DNA from: Utricularia gibba
Taxonomy: Eukaryota; Streptophyta; Magnoliopsida; Lamiales; Lentibulariaceae
Assembly (NCBI GenBank): GCA_002189035.1
Contig: NEEC01000011.1
Span: 124,001 to 188,000, forward strand
Direction of reading: 5' to 3'
DNA: 64,000 nucleotides
A program made the translations under genes and the position numbers. This document shows positions 46,600-58,626 of this stretch, in pieces. Under the pieces are notes generated by a model. It searched no databases. It was given only the letters and a program-made list of their open reading frames with translations, and was not told the origin of the DNA. How positions within the stretch are numbered: position 1 is the first letter of the stretch; the number at the start of each line of letters is the position of its first letter.

Positions 46600-49080
46600 T
46601 TCATTTTTTGTGAAAATTTATCATTCAATTAGCCTGATTTCAATTATTTATTTACCAAATAATCCTACTCTTTATATGATAGGAGATTATATTTAAAGAA
46701 TAAAAATAATTAATTATATTTACAATATAATATATGATAAAAATATAAATTTAAATATATATCTTTAAAATTCAATTAAAAATCTCATGAATTAAAATAT
46801 CAATGAATCATACATACAAGTAACTCGAGATTAGAGAATTTAAAAAAGTATGAATTTGAAGCATACAATCAAATTCAAATTTTAATAAATTTCATACTTC
46901 GATAATCATGAATAACATCAAAAAATAATTAAGCATTAATGGTGGCTATATTTATTCAAATTTTTTTAAATATATAGATGTTGATTAGGTTTAAAGGATA
47001 TCCAAACAATCATGCACATTACTATGAACAACACTTACGTACACTAGTTATCGTATGCAAAATAGATGCAATATGAAACAAATGTGTAATTTCATAAAAG
47101 TGTTTTAAAAACATAATTTTCATGTTTCAAACTACATTTAATAAAAAATTATCATCACCTGGATGATCATAAAAAGCAAACGATATTTAACAAATACATG
47201 AAAAAACAAATTGATAAGTTGGATAATAAATACTACTCAAAATCTTTATATAAGATAAAAATCATTTTTATAAATTCATTAAACTTCATAATTTTTAAAA
47301 AACGAAATGAGTCATGAAATTATAACCTGTAAAAAATTTATAAAATTTAATAAGAGCATTTTTATAAGGAATAAAAAATCGTAATATATCATATATAAAA
47401 TTTCATGTAGTTGGACAATTAATTTTAAAACAATAAGAAATATTTCTTTTTTAATCAATCTTTTTAAATTTATCTATTCTATTAGATGTAACTCTAATTG
47501 TACTAATTAAATCGGGAATAAGAAATAAAAAGTTTTTACATTCTTTCAAACTACTTTAAATATACAAATTTAAAATATGATAAGTATACCTAGTGTGGAA
47601 AAAATACTATTTAATATGCGATTCATGCTATTTTTCAAAAGCTCAATGACATTTGTATTAGAAGACACGTTATCTAAAGAAATGAAAAAACTGAATAAAA
47701 AATTTCATAATATGCGGTTATTTCTTCTATGATTTTTGTAATAAAAAAACATTATGTGGTAATAACTATTTTTGAAAAGTTAAAATTTATTTTTTATACC
47801 ACAAAAAATATCGACCCAAGAACAAGTAATAATAATATGACTTTTATTGTTATAAACTTTCCAACCATTGCAATTTTACCAAAAATTACATTATAGAGAT
47901 TTAAAATTAAAAATTAAATAATTACGTATGTTTTTAAAATTAAGTGTAATATTACGAACATTTTTTTACAAAAGTTTTTGTAACCCGATTGAGTATATTT
48001 CTATATATCATCAAAAAAATTCAATTAATAAAAAATAAGTTCATTAAGTATCAAATAACATATAATAATAATTTGAAAAAGCTTAGAATTGAAAAAAATA
48101 ATTCGATACTATTATCACTCCCTAAACATAACTTCATTTAGTAAGTTTGAGATAATTTATCATTATATTTCTTTCTAATATGTCTTTTATATGTACCGAT
48201 TTCCAACTCTTTTTGTAAGTGTATTGCTTATAACAATACTTGCTTATTTCTCAGGACTAGAAATAACAAGATGATCTTGAATATCCAAAAAGTCATCATT
48301 GTCATTTCTCAATATTTTCTGATATAAAAGATTCGATGAGGTTGAATAACCCACTTTTTGAGAACCACAAAATCATCATATTCGGATAACGGGCTAGATT
48401 CAAAATCTTGCAAAAGTAAAAGTTCTTCACCCAAACCTAAATGTAAATCGTTTTCGAAAACACAAGATATAGTAGAACCTACTTGAAAAACTTTGGAAGA
48501 ATTTTGTAAATCAAATCTGTCCATTTTGTAAGAAATAAGAAAACAGTATACTACTAGCACAAAACTATATTATAAAAATATTATCGTTCATGGCTAACTG
48601 ATGTCGTCCAAATTGGAATTTCGAAAGTACCTTCAAGCACAAATTGTATTTAGAAGTTGAAATAAAATTCTTACTAAGATAAGTGAAAAGTGTACTAAGA
48701 GAGAGTATGTTAAAATTATATGATATTCATAAAATATATGTAGATAATTTTTTATTAAAAAATAGGAATGGATATTAAATATTTTATGCATAAACTAGCC
48801 ATTACCCATGGTTAGCAATATATATATCTATTTGTTATTTTAATAATTCGTAACATATTTTATATTTTTTTAATCTTATTTTGATTTTATATTAACCAAC
48901 AAATATTGATAGTTGTTTATAAAAAAGCAACATGACCATTGGATGATTTGCTTTATATTTAATGAATATTTTGAATATTTTAAAATAAATCAACTGTTCA
49001 CCGTTTTGATAACCATACAAGAACCGTAACCATGGTTTTCGTTCAAACCACGGTTCCATCCTTCAATACAATTTCAACTT
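46600..49080 (-). pseudogene. AT-rich hAT transposase relic
   Basis: The minus strand encodes SLDNVSSNTNVIELLKNSMN (about 47700-47625), the hAT DNAxxN core with a catalytic Asp. Upstream, MDRFDLQNSSKV at 48525 resembles a hAT transposase N-terminus. The right border near 49070 reads, reversed, AAGGATGGAACCGTGGTTTG, like a hAT end, but no matching left end was found. Most of the interval is AT-rich and degenerate. The LTR element at 49092 inserted just outside or within its right end. Confidence -1.
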
Positions 49081-49091
49081 CAAAAGCTTGC

Positions 49092-50385
49092 TGATAAATG
49101 GAAATTTCCTAATGTCGTTGCAAAAATAAAAATTTCGTATCAAATAAATTTATAAGGTTTAATCTACACAAAATACAAATTTAGAAAACTTGTATAGTGG
49201 ATGTCAGGGTCGATCACAAAGAGTTTCTACTTGCTAAGCATTTTAGTAAATACATAATTCCAAATAACAGTAGATCTTAGTCTAAGCTCGGACTAGCAGT
49301 GGCAAGTGAGTTCAGTAAATAAAATCAGGTTTCAATTTTAAAATGCATAACTTAATGTACAATGTCTTTATACTCACAACTTCAAATAACCCAAGTCTAC
49401 CCAAGTCATTCATCATATTTTCTGCTAAGCTAGTCCCTAATATTATCACCAACATTGCAATTAGATCTAACCGCATGCAAAGTGTATAGAACTAGGTCTA
49501 CCCGGAACTACTAGTTCTACTCCATACTAACACCAATAGTTCTCGTCTTTATTTGTTGGTCTACCTCTAAATTAAGCATCTTAGTTCTGAAGCTACCTGT
49601 TCCCCTCATTAGGTCTACCTATGGATTGATAGAAACAAGAAGTAAGAAACAATGATGAATTTTAGTAAGAATCCTATATCCACACCTTCATGCTTCACCT
49701 TAAAACATTCAGAGGGTTCTAGCTACTCATACTTTGAAGTCAAAACATGATAATATTAACATAAAGCAACGAAAATGTCAAGAATACGATGAAAGAGTTG
49801 GTTGCAGAAACTGAAAACATCAACAAATGAAAATAAAACAGTAAGAGTTCTGATTTCCATCTGCTACTGTTCCCTGGCCGGAACAGTAGCGCTGGACTGT
49901 GCTCTGATGCTATCCTTGAGGATGAAGTTCTTCTTCTCTCCTGGTTCAGTACTCATCGTGTTGGGGGAGAAGCCCCCTTGTGCACTCCCTATTCGCTACA
50001 TGTTCCCTCTTTTTCAAAAAATATCTTCCCTCATTTACTCCATTGCACTGTTCCTGACACCAACACTGCTCATAGCCTAAACCTGCAGATTGTGGACGGT
50101 AGAACAGTGCATTATATCTCCTCTTTTAGTGTTGCTCATTCTTCCAAATCTCTACATGCACGAAATTGTTGTCTCCTCCCTAATTTTCGAACTTTGCTGC
50201 TGGACTAGAAAAAATGTTAATAACATGGGATGGGCTAAATCAAGGGATTTAGCCCATTAACACATAAAATTATATTATGTCCTAAAATTTGGTAAAAATA
50301 CTAAAAACTATAAGATAAACATTTAAAACATGATTCAAAAGCATAATTTTCTTATTCTAATAATAGGAAAATTCGTGTGTTATCA
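49092..50385 (-). repeat. 3' LTR of the gag-protease element (family A)
   Basis: 1294 bases, TGATAAATGG to GTGTTATCA on plus. It matches the A copies at 43001-44398 and, in reverse, 39499-40942. Confidence -1.
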
Positions 50386-51203
50386 CACTATGCTACAACG
50401 ACACCAAACTTGTCCTCAAGTTCAAACTAAGACTAATAAAATCCTGTTTTCGAAATTATTCATGACAGACATGAATGACCATGTTTAGATTTCAGATGCA
50501 TGAATCATGGGTGTGCTTGTGTGCAAAATAGGTAATACTCCAGCATGCATGAATAGATTCTTCTTGGAGAGTGCTTTCAAAGATTAAAACAATGAATTAA
50601 CATATTCAAAGATTAAAACAATGAATTAACATATTCAACTCAATAGGTTTTTTCGTTTCATGCATCTATCCCTCTTTTTTTTTTCATATATATGAGATAG
50701 TGAATGAACAAACATTTCAAAATCAATCTAGGCATAATTTCAAGACATCTCTTAATACGAAGAGTGTTGACCAAGCACTCTCACCTTATAACTTCAGGTC
50801 TACTTCCGCTCCTCTAAACTAATTCATCCTTGCTTATTCATTCACTTCTCAATGAGTCTACACACGCTTTTAAATTATTTGTTGCTTTTTAGACTCGGGT
50901 CTCATCGCTTTTCAAATGATGATGCTTTTCTTGACCCTTATTCTCTTTTCCTTTTTTTTTTTCACTAACAATCACTAATCCTTGCACCAATGAAATATAT
51001 CAACTCATGAAAACAAATGTAGATTGCACTCTCTAGGTTCCTCTAATCATGCTTGCACTCACGTAAGAAAATAATTGAGATTCATGCTCACAAGGTTTCA
51101 AAAGGCTTCAAACAAAGCTCATGCATCCTAATCATCACAAGATTATCATGTTCAACATTTTAAAGATTCCATCCTTGCATCTCCTCCACCAATATGGATC
51201 ATC
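50386..51203. other. Non-coding 3' internal region of the element, with 2 x 29-base tandem repeat
   Basis: No protein seen. A 29-base unit containing AAAGATTAAAACAATGAATT is repeated in tandem at about 50576-50634. The part next to the 3' LTR carries a GAGGACAAGTTTGGTGT segment (minus strand) where a polypurine tract would be expected, but a clear tract is lacking. Confidence -1.
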
Positions 51204-51440
51204 CTAATGGTCATATTTTTCAGCATTCAAAGATATGCTCATTTCATGGCATTCATTTCCAATTGGCATCATTCCTGTAGTAATAAAATGAACAATATCA
51301 ATAGAACCTCGTTCCCAGTTTGTAGTCTTACTTGAGAATAGTTGTTCGCTGGGAAACGCTTTTGCAATTATGCAATCTTCAATCCTGTTGAGTTTCCTAG
51401 AATTATTGACAAAAACATTTGTCCCCACAATATTATCCAA
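51204..51440 (-). pseudogene. Fragment like the Athila RNase H-integrase spacer
   Basis: AFPSEQLFSSKTTNWE and IVHFITTGMMP recall the segment FPDEQLL...TPWxADIVNYLxxGxxP that lies between RNase H and the integrase zinc finger in Athila pol. Here it follows the protease linker directly, which points to loss of the RT-RNase H region. The assignment is by pattern only. Confidence -1.
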
Positions 51441-51455
51441 AATTTCTTTTGGATT

Positions 51456-52393
51456 CTAGAGGAATTCCTCAAACAAGGTTGTTTCTTGATCCGAGCTGAG
51501 ACCATTAGAAAGTCTAACAGAATCTTCATGCTTATCATCCATTGAAATGTGTTGCATGTGAGCATCCAAAAGCTTTAGATTCAAGATTTTCTCTTCTTGT
51601 TCACCTCCAAGAGCACTCAAATACTCTAACTTTGTCTCAATGTTTGTATTCTCAAGAAATAATTCTTCATATTCTTTTCCCTCTTCATAGATTTCATCTT
51701 TCAAGTATTCTTCAACAAATTTTCCTGTTGGCTCCATAGAAGAAACTCTTTTAAAATCACTTGGAGAGTTTATAATATCCTTCATATGAAGTATGATCTT
51801 TTCTTCATCAAGAGACATCTCAATTTTTTCCATCTTGACATTAATAAATGCATTTGAGGTGCTCAAAAATGGTCATCCCAAAATTATGGTAGTGTCCTTT
51901 GATCCTCCAGTAGGCATATTGATTACATAAAAATCAGTTGGAAATATTAGATACTCAATTCCAATTAGGACATCTTCTACCAAACCTTTGGGAGAAATGA
52001 CACTTCGATCCGCCAATTCAATTTGCACTCCGGATGCTTTCAAGGGTCCCAATCTAAGAGCTTCATAAACTGAATATGACATCACATTAACAGAAGTCCC
52101 TAAATCAGCCACAGCTCTCCTGATATTCAAATCTCCAATTTTGCAAGGAATGAAAATGTACCTGGATCCTTGCATTTTTTAGAAAGCTTTTGAGTGAGCA
52201 ATGTTGAACAACTCTCACTTAAAAATACCTTTCCTTTTTCCTTCATCTTGGGTTTGGACATGCAAAGATTCTTCAAATATTTCACAATTTTCGGTACCAT
52301 GGAAATATAGTCCAAAATAGTTAAATTAAGTTGAGCATTACCCAAGATCTTCAAAATCTTCTCCTTTTCATCTTGATCTTCTTTTGTCTTCAA
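51456..52393 (-). pseudogene. Athila-like Gag C-terminus and aspartic protease
   Basis: 52393-52127 resembles the Athila lead-in (LNLTILDYISMVPKIVKYLK...SKKCKDPGTF). In another frame, 52175-51873 holds the retropepsin: IPCKIGDLNIRRAVADLGTSVNVM, with the active-site Asp in DLG, then YSVYEALRLG...ELADRSVISPKGLVEDVLI...FPTDFYVI and the IILG end, matching the D-L-G-A-S form usual in this lineage. 51866-51456 continues as an acidic linker (EEYLKDEIYEEGKEYEE). At least one frameshift separates Gag from protease, and a stop separates protease from linker. Confidence -1.
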
Positions 52394-52608
52394 TTTTTCA
52401 TGAAATGGAGATTGAATGATCTTTACTTTATGAGGTTCTCAACGAACCACCACTTCTTCATTGTCTTTAACCGCAACACCAAATTCCTGCTTCTCGTCTA
52501 TCTTAGTCTTAGATCGGACTAAGTCTCTATCGGGTTTCTCCTTGCTGTTCCTCAATGTCATGGTGCTGCAATTCAATCTTCCGTTAGAATTTGAAGATGA
52601 TGTTGTTC

Positions 52609-53811
52609 TTACTTTTTCAATTCCCCAAGCTCCAGTATCAATTGAGTCTCCAAATTCTTGATAGATTTTCTATTTTCATCTTCAATTGTTGTTCTTCCGT
52701 TAGATTGGATCATGAACATTTTCATCATTTCTTCCAAAGAATTACTAGCACACCCTCCAGTGTTGCCTTCATTTGAGCCTTCAAAATGCTGTTGGTTTTG
52801 CTGGTTTTGTCTTTGAAATAGAGGTGCGTGATATGATCTTTGCTCCTGAAAATTTTGCTGCCCCATTGCTGAGCTCTCCCCCTTATAAGAATTTTCGTTG
52901 CTGCTCCAACGAAAATTTGGATGATCCCTCTAGCTTGGGTAGTAATATTTGAATATTGATCATATTTCTTCCTCTGCTGGATCTCCAAATATTCCATAGC
53001 TTTCACGTGCTCTTCTTCAAATGAATCTGGGCACTTGTCCGAAACATGCCATGTTCTATGACAGTTTATGCACGGCATGTTCTTGACCTGGAATAAGAAT
53101 AGCTCCTTCATCATTTCTGACATAGCACCAACATTTTTTTTGAGGTCAATCTCTGCAGCCTTGGGCTTATTCCCCACTTCATATATTCTCTTATTTGAGG
53201 TTTGCTTTCTTATAATATGCCTGGAATGCTCAGCCAACTCCTCAAGTAAAGAAAGAGCTTTGGTTGGTGTCTTTTTTCTCAAGAATTCCCCTACTAATGA
53301 GTCAACCATGGACCTATCAGTACACATCAATCCATCATAGAAATATTTGACCAAAGAAGCAGATTGAAAACCATTGGTGAGGACAAGATCCAAGCAATTG
53401 ATTAAACCTCACCCAATACTCATGAAGTGACTCCTCAGTCATTTGCACAATGTCACTGATTTTTTTTCTAAGTTCTTCAGCCTTAAGAAGCAGGCAAATA
53501 TTTGCTCAAGAATGCTTTCTTCATGCCAGCCAAAACTGATATGCTTTTCGGTTTCAAGTAATTAAACCACATCCTTGATCCTCCTTCCAAAGTAAATTGA
53601 AATGCCCTCAAACAAATTGCTTTTTCCATCACTCCAGAACTTTTAAATGCTCGTGTGTATTTTCTATAATCTTTCCATAGAACTTTGACAAAAAATTAAT
53701 CATGGCTGGTTTAAGTTTACTTACTGCGTCATCTGAAAATTTGATACACAATCCCTTGTAAGTGTGATCAGCAGCATCTAATTCATTCTATGTCTTCTCC
53801 TGTTCGGCCAT
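52609..53811 (-). pseudogene. Athila-like Gag with zinc knuckle, frameshifted
   Basis: Starts MAEQEKT at 53811, followed at once by a stop. Gag core pieces are CLRAFQFTLEGGSRMWFNYL, MKKAFLSKYLP and EESLHEYWVRFNQLLGSCPH, in shifting frames. From 53393 a long frame reads KYFYDGL...FLRKKTPTKALSLLEELAEH and the zinc knuckle CINCHRTWHVSDKC (CX2CX4HX4C, 53072-53031). A Gln-rich tail with the coiled segment SLEEMMKMF...IKNLETQ ends near 52609. Role: nucleocapsid protein packaging the element's RNA. Frameshifts make this copy inactive as read. Confidence -1.
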
Positions 53812-53977
53812 TTTCAGATTTGGGGGGTTACGGTATGATTTTTCCTCAACTTAACCACCTCCCTTGATTTTTTTGCGGTTCCCTCAAGCAGCCCTCTTGA
53901 CCTCAAGATTGAAATCGAAATTCCCTGCACCAAAGGACAAATGCATCAACTAAAAATGCAAAATATTTGAACACTGT

Positions 53978-53995
53978 TCCCCGGCAATGACGCCA
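53978..53995 (-). other. Primer-binding site, tRNA-Asp type
   Basis: The minus strand reads TGGCGTCATTGCCGGGGA, 3-4 bases after the 5' LTR end. It differs in two bases from TGGCGCCGTTGCCGGGGA, the complement of the plant tRNA-Asp 3' end used by Athila-type elements. Confidence -1.
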
Positions 53996-53998
53996 ATT

Positions 53999-56458
53999 CG
54001 ATAAACGAAAATTTCCTAATGTTGTGGAAAAAATAGAAATTTCGTATCAAATAAATTTATAAGCCCTAATCTACACAAAATATAAATTTAGAAAACTTGT
54101 ATAGTGGATGTCGGGGTCAATCACAAGGAGCTTGTGCTTGCTAAGTGTTTTAATAAATGCATAATTCCAAATAACAGTAGATCTTAGTCTAAGCTCGGAC
54201 TAGCAGTGGCAAGTGAGTTCAGTAAACGAAATCAGGTTTCAATGCAATAGGTAACAACTACTAATTCTAACTTAGAAAAATACATAGATGACTTAAAGGT
54301 ATGCAGGTGGTGTGGTGCTATTAGGTCTACCTGCATGCAAAGGGTATAAAACTAGGTCTACCCGATTCTACTGGTTCTACCCCGGATTAACACCAACTGT
54401 TCCCGTCTTTATTTGTTGGTCTACCTCTAAATCAAGCATCTTAGTTGTGAAGCTACTTATTCCTCTCCTTAGGTCTACCTATGGATTGATAGAAACAATA
54501 ACTAAGAAACAATGATGAATTTTAGTAAGAATGTTAGATCCACACCTCCATGCTTCACCTTAAAACATCCCTAGGGTTCTAGCTACTTGTGAGGATGCAA
54601 GCTTTAAGGACTTTACTCTTTAGTTTTAACTTGTTTTACTTTATACCAACCTAGCCAATCAAATGTATCCAAGTGACAACCACTAAGTGCGTGACATGTG
54701 TCATCTCGCATGTGCGCCACTTGTACGTCATGCATGTGTGCCACATGTGGCATGCAAAATAAGGAGGAGATGTAGATGGGAATATATATATGATGGAATG
54801 TAAGGTTACTTTATTTTATTTTTGAGTTTTACAAAAGGTAAGGAGGAGAGGTTTGAAGGAAAGGTTATAGTGACTTCAGTGAATAAAGCTTTAGAGTTGG
54901 TTTGGAGTCTAAGGTGTTAAGGTAAGTGGCATGATTGCTTTTGAATATTAGTGTTTAATTTCCATTACTCTGGACATGATTGTGTCTATACTCAGAACCC
55001 TTTTATGTTACATGAAAGTTTTAACAAGGGAGTGGGTTATTTCATGTTATTTCAGAAAAAGCTATTTTTGAGTCTCAAAAGTATGATTCTTTCCACTGAT
55101 AGCTGCCCTTGTTATTTTTAAGATGATATTTGCAATATGTATCTCTATGTACTATGTGATAAACAAAATAGAAAAGAATGGAGGGGATATGGACGCATAT
55201 CTTCAGTAACGTGGTTGTACCACGGGCACTATGGCTAATATGTTAGACATGTCTGAGCGTGGAACCATGAACAAGGGCACCTTATATCTCACTTATCATG
55301 GACTGATAGCAAGGTCTAGGCTAGATGGACATGAGAAGTGAGAAAAGATAGCTATGGGGACTCACAATGTGTTTCAAGTTTCTTTTATAAATTCTTTATA
55401 TTCTTTCTTGATCTTCACTTGTTTTAAAACTCAAAAGCATGACCACTCTTTTATTTATTTTAGGGGATGAAAGGAGCCAGTAGAGGTCCAGTGATCAACC
55501 ATGCTTTCCAGAGTTCTATGAATATGAGTATATAGTAGTGTAGCTTGTTTACTAGGTTTGTATGATTATATATGTATGTATAATATACTTTTTGGTTTGA
55601 ATCTATTTCATTATGGACTTATGAACTATGTTATACAAAAGTACTTGGATAAAGTGTTATATCCAGTTTACATATGTAACTACCCATTTACTGTTATTAG
55701 ATCATGTAATGAAAGATACCATGAGTTCTAATGTTTTAGCTAGGGCTAGGTGGTCATGACTCATCTTTCCCGGGCCCTAAAAGTGGGTCGTGACACTACT
55801 CATACTTTGAAGGCAAAACATGATAACATTAACATGAAGCAACGAAAATGTCAAGGACATCGTGAAAGAGTTGGTTTCAGAAACTGAAAAACATCAACAT
55901 ACGAAAATAAAGCAGTAAGAGATTTGGTTTCCGTCTGCTACTGTTCCCCAGTTGGAACAGTAGCACTGGACTGGGCTCTGCTGCTGTTCTTGAGGATGAA
56001 GTTCTTCTTCTCCTCTCCTGGTTCATTACTCGTCGTGTTGGGGGAGAAGCCCCCTCGTGCACTCCCTGTTCGCTACACGTTCCCTCTTTTTCGAAAAATA
56101 TCTCCCCTCCTTTACTCCATTGTGTTGTTCTTGACACTAGCACTGTTCCTAACCTGAACCTGCAGACTGTGGACTGCAGAATAGTGTATTATGTCTCCTC
56201 TTTTAATGCTGTCCATTCTTCCAAATCTCTACATGCACAAAATTCATGTCTCCTCCCTAATTTTAGAACTTTACTGCTAGACTAGAAAAAATGTTAATAA
56301 CATGGGATGGGCTAAATCAAAGGATATAGCCCATTAACACATAAAATTACATTATGTCCTAAAATTTGTAAAAATACTAAAAACTATAAGATAAACACTT
56401 AAAACATGATTAAAAAACATAATTTTCTTATTCTAATAGGAAAATTCGTGTGTTATGA
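53999..56458 (-). repeat. 5' LTR of the gag-protease element, split by a nested solo LTR
   Basis: Begins CGATAAACGAAAATTTCC (first base changed from TGATAAA) and ends GTGTTATGA. Without the nested 1208-base LTR and its duplication it is about 1.25 kb, slightly shorter than the 3' LTR; a block present in the 3' LTR (around 49370-49440) is missing here. Confidence -1.
54588..55795. mobile_element. Solo LTR family D nested in the 5' LTR
   Basis: 1208 bases from TGTGAGGATGCAAGC to GTGGGTCGTGACA, flanked by a perfect CTACT duplication (54583-54587 and 55796-55800). An LTR end GGGTCGTGACA is common in chromovirus-type gypsy elements. This is the youngest event that can be ordered at this locus. 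Confidence -1.
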
Positions 56459-56463
56459 CTTGC

Positions 56464-57370
56464 AAAGATCCCAATTTAAGTTATTTACAAATTGAATATG
56501 ACATCATATTGATAGAAGATCTTAAATCATCCAGGGCTCTTCTTATATTCAAATCTTTAATTTTGCATGGAATGAAAAATATGTCCGATTCTGTACATTT
56601 TTTTTGATAACTTTCAAGTAAGCATTGTTGAATAATAATCATTGAAAAACACATTTTATTTTTATTCCAACTTGGGCTTGGACATTCAAAGAATTTTCCC
56701 CAATGAATTGAAAATCTTCACTTTTTCAATTTGTTCTTTTGATTTGGTTTAGGGTTTAGGGTTTCTAAGGAAAGAGAGTTAGTTAACCTCACCTTAATAG
56801 GTTTCTAAGGAACCTAAGTAAGCATCCTCTTCATCTTTTTTTAACAACATCAAATTCCTATTTGGTCTCACATTGGACTAACTTGCTATTGATTTCTACT
56901 TTCAATTCCTAAAAACCATTCCATTGCAATTCAGTATTTTGGGAGAATTTGATTCTTATGTTGGCAGTTTTCCTTTTTGTTTCAACTCTCCATACTAATA
57001 GAATTGAATATCTATGGTTTTAATTGGATGGCAATTTTCTAATTTGTTTTTCATTGATTATGGCATAAAAGTTTTCATCCTTTCCTCCAAAAAACTTCTT
57101 GGATTTCCTTCAGCATTGTTTTGATCTCAAGATTCAAATTGATGGACTTGTTTCTGAAAAAATGGAGCTTATTTCTTATATTTTTCTAACCTACATTTGA
57201 ACTTTCATACTCATAAAAATTGTCATTGTTGTTCCATCAAAAATTTCAACGATCTTTCCATCTAAGGTTATAAGAATTTGAATATGGATCATATTTATCC
57301 TTGAGTTGAGGCTTTTAATATTGCATATCCTCAACATGCTCTTCTTGAAATAATTCTACACATTTATTGT
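56464..57370 (-). pseudogene. Older Athila-like gag-protease relic
   Basis: Reversed, it parallels the protease lead-in at 52060-52330: LNIRRALDDLRSSIN-like sequence near 56560-56490, a CK(I/L) segment, and a LS.C..FF linker. Further on (57000-57370) are Gag-tail-like stretches. It is much more decayed than the neighbouring element, and the CTTGC insertion split it from whatever lay to the left. Confidence -1.
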
Positions 57371-58626
57371 ATTTTCATATATGTTTTTACGAGTATTTAG
57401 TGTGGTTAAAAGTTGTTTTGTGTGTCAATTATTTTCTTTTATGTATCTAGTTGGTAGGAATGGGTTATTATAAAAATAGGCTCAATTGGCAAGAATTGAG
57501 TTAAAAACTATAATATGTACTTCTAGTCTATGTTTAACTTTCAACAGGGTAAGAATTAATATTGAAAGTGCATTATCTATGTTAAGAAGTAAAAAGGGGA
57601 GAAAACCTGAGAGAAATCATCTTTTAGCTGAAAACAGCCGACCTCTTAAAAGAAAATATATCGATCAAAGATTTTCCTTCTACAATTTCATAGAAAAGAC
57701 ATAAATACCCTTCTTTTGAGCGATAGTTTCCAGATCTACATTTCGAGAGCAGATTTACCACCGAAACTTTAAGTTCTAATAGATGTAGCCCTCATTTTCT
57801 ACCCTTCTATTTCTGACTTTGAATGTGTTCGTGTATTTTATGCTTTTCTTGCAATTCTGGTACTTGGTTGAACGAGAAACTTGTTGTATACACTATTTTA
57901 GTTTATGAACTTATTTCTGCTTGACTTCTTCAATTCCAAGTTCTTGAGTTTAATATGGCATCAGACCTCACACTCTTTTTCTTAATTGCTAGGTGTGATT
58001 AAGTTGAGTTTATGCCTAAAGACTTTTTAAGTGACAAGAACTAGATCATGTTGTAAACCTCAATCGAATCACTTCCCTTTTGTGTTTCATGAGCATTCAC
58101 GACATTCTCTAAACTCTTTTCACCTTGTAACGTGTTCACGACATTTATTGTTATTTTATATCTTATGCATGTAAAAACTAAATTCTTTAGGCCCCTATTT
58201 TCAGTAAGTGTAAAGGACTTAGAGGAATTGCAATCATTCCGAATGGATTCGAATTTTACTTGTTACACTACATTAATTTCTATGATTTATTTAAAGGAAT
58301 ACTTAGTTGTATAAATTTCTTTTAATGTATTGAAATGCTAAACCATGGCATTTAGCAAGATTTTAACATTCATCAACAATGTCCAATTTCATAAACCAAA
58401 ATTCTTACATCAACCATGGCACTAGTCCTTGCTTGGAGCAGTGATGCCTTGAAATCGGAATGAGTTCGACAACTGAAAGAAAATTTCTCCATGTTCTTAT
58501 TTCTAGTTCATCTTCTTCCCTCCCTCTTGGTTTTTCTAGTGTTGTCTTATTAGAATTCTTTCAATAATAATCCCCCTTTGTTTTCCATTTTCCTAAAATA
58601 TCTTCATGCTTTTATATTCTGTACTG
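57371..58626. other. Gene-free stretch
   Basis: Short frames at 57486-57704 and 58132-58314 have no domain. It ends in TACTG, the duplication of the next solo LTR. Confidence -1.

Larger units (their letters stand above)
49092..56458 (-). mobile_element. Athila-like LTR retrotransposon with gag and protease only, two LTRs, perfect target duplication
   Basis: CTTGC precedes (49087-49091) and follows (56459-56463) the unit. It has a 3' LTR (49092-50385), 5' LTR (53999-56458, enlarged by a nested solo LTR), a tRNA-Asp-type primer site and an internal region of about 3.6 kb. Order on the minus strand: Gag, protease, an acidic linker, and a short piece like the RNase H-integrase spacer. RT, RNase H and integrase are absent, so the copy could only move with help from a relative. 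Target-site identity shows the whole 7.4 kb unit is one insertion, landing next to a hAT relic on the left and older gag-pro sequence on the right. Confidence -1.

Noticed and set aside
56746-56764. TTTAGGGTTTAGGGTTT, telomere-like
   Set aside because: Only about two and a half units in transposon debris; too short for an interstitial telomere.
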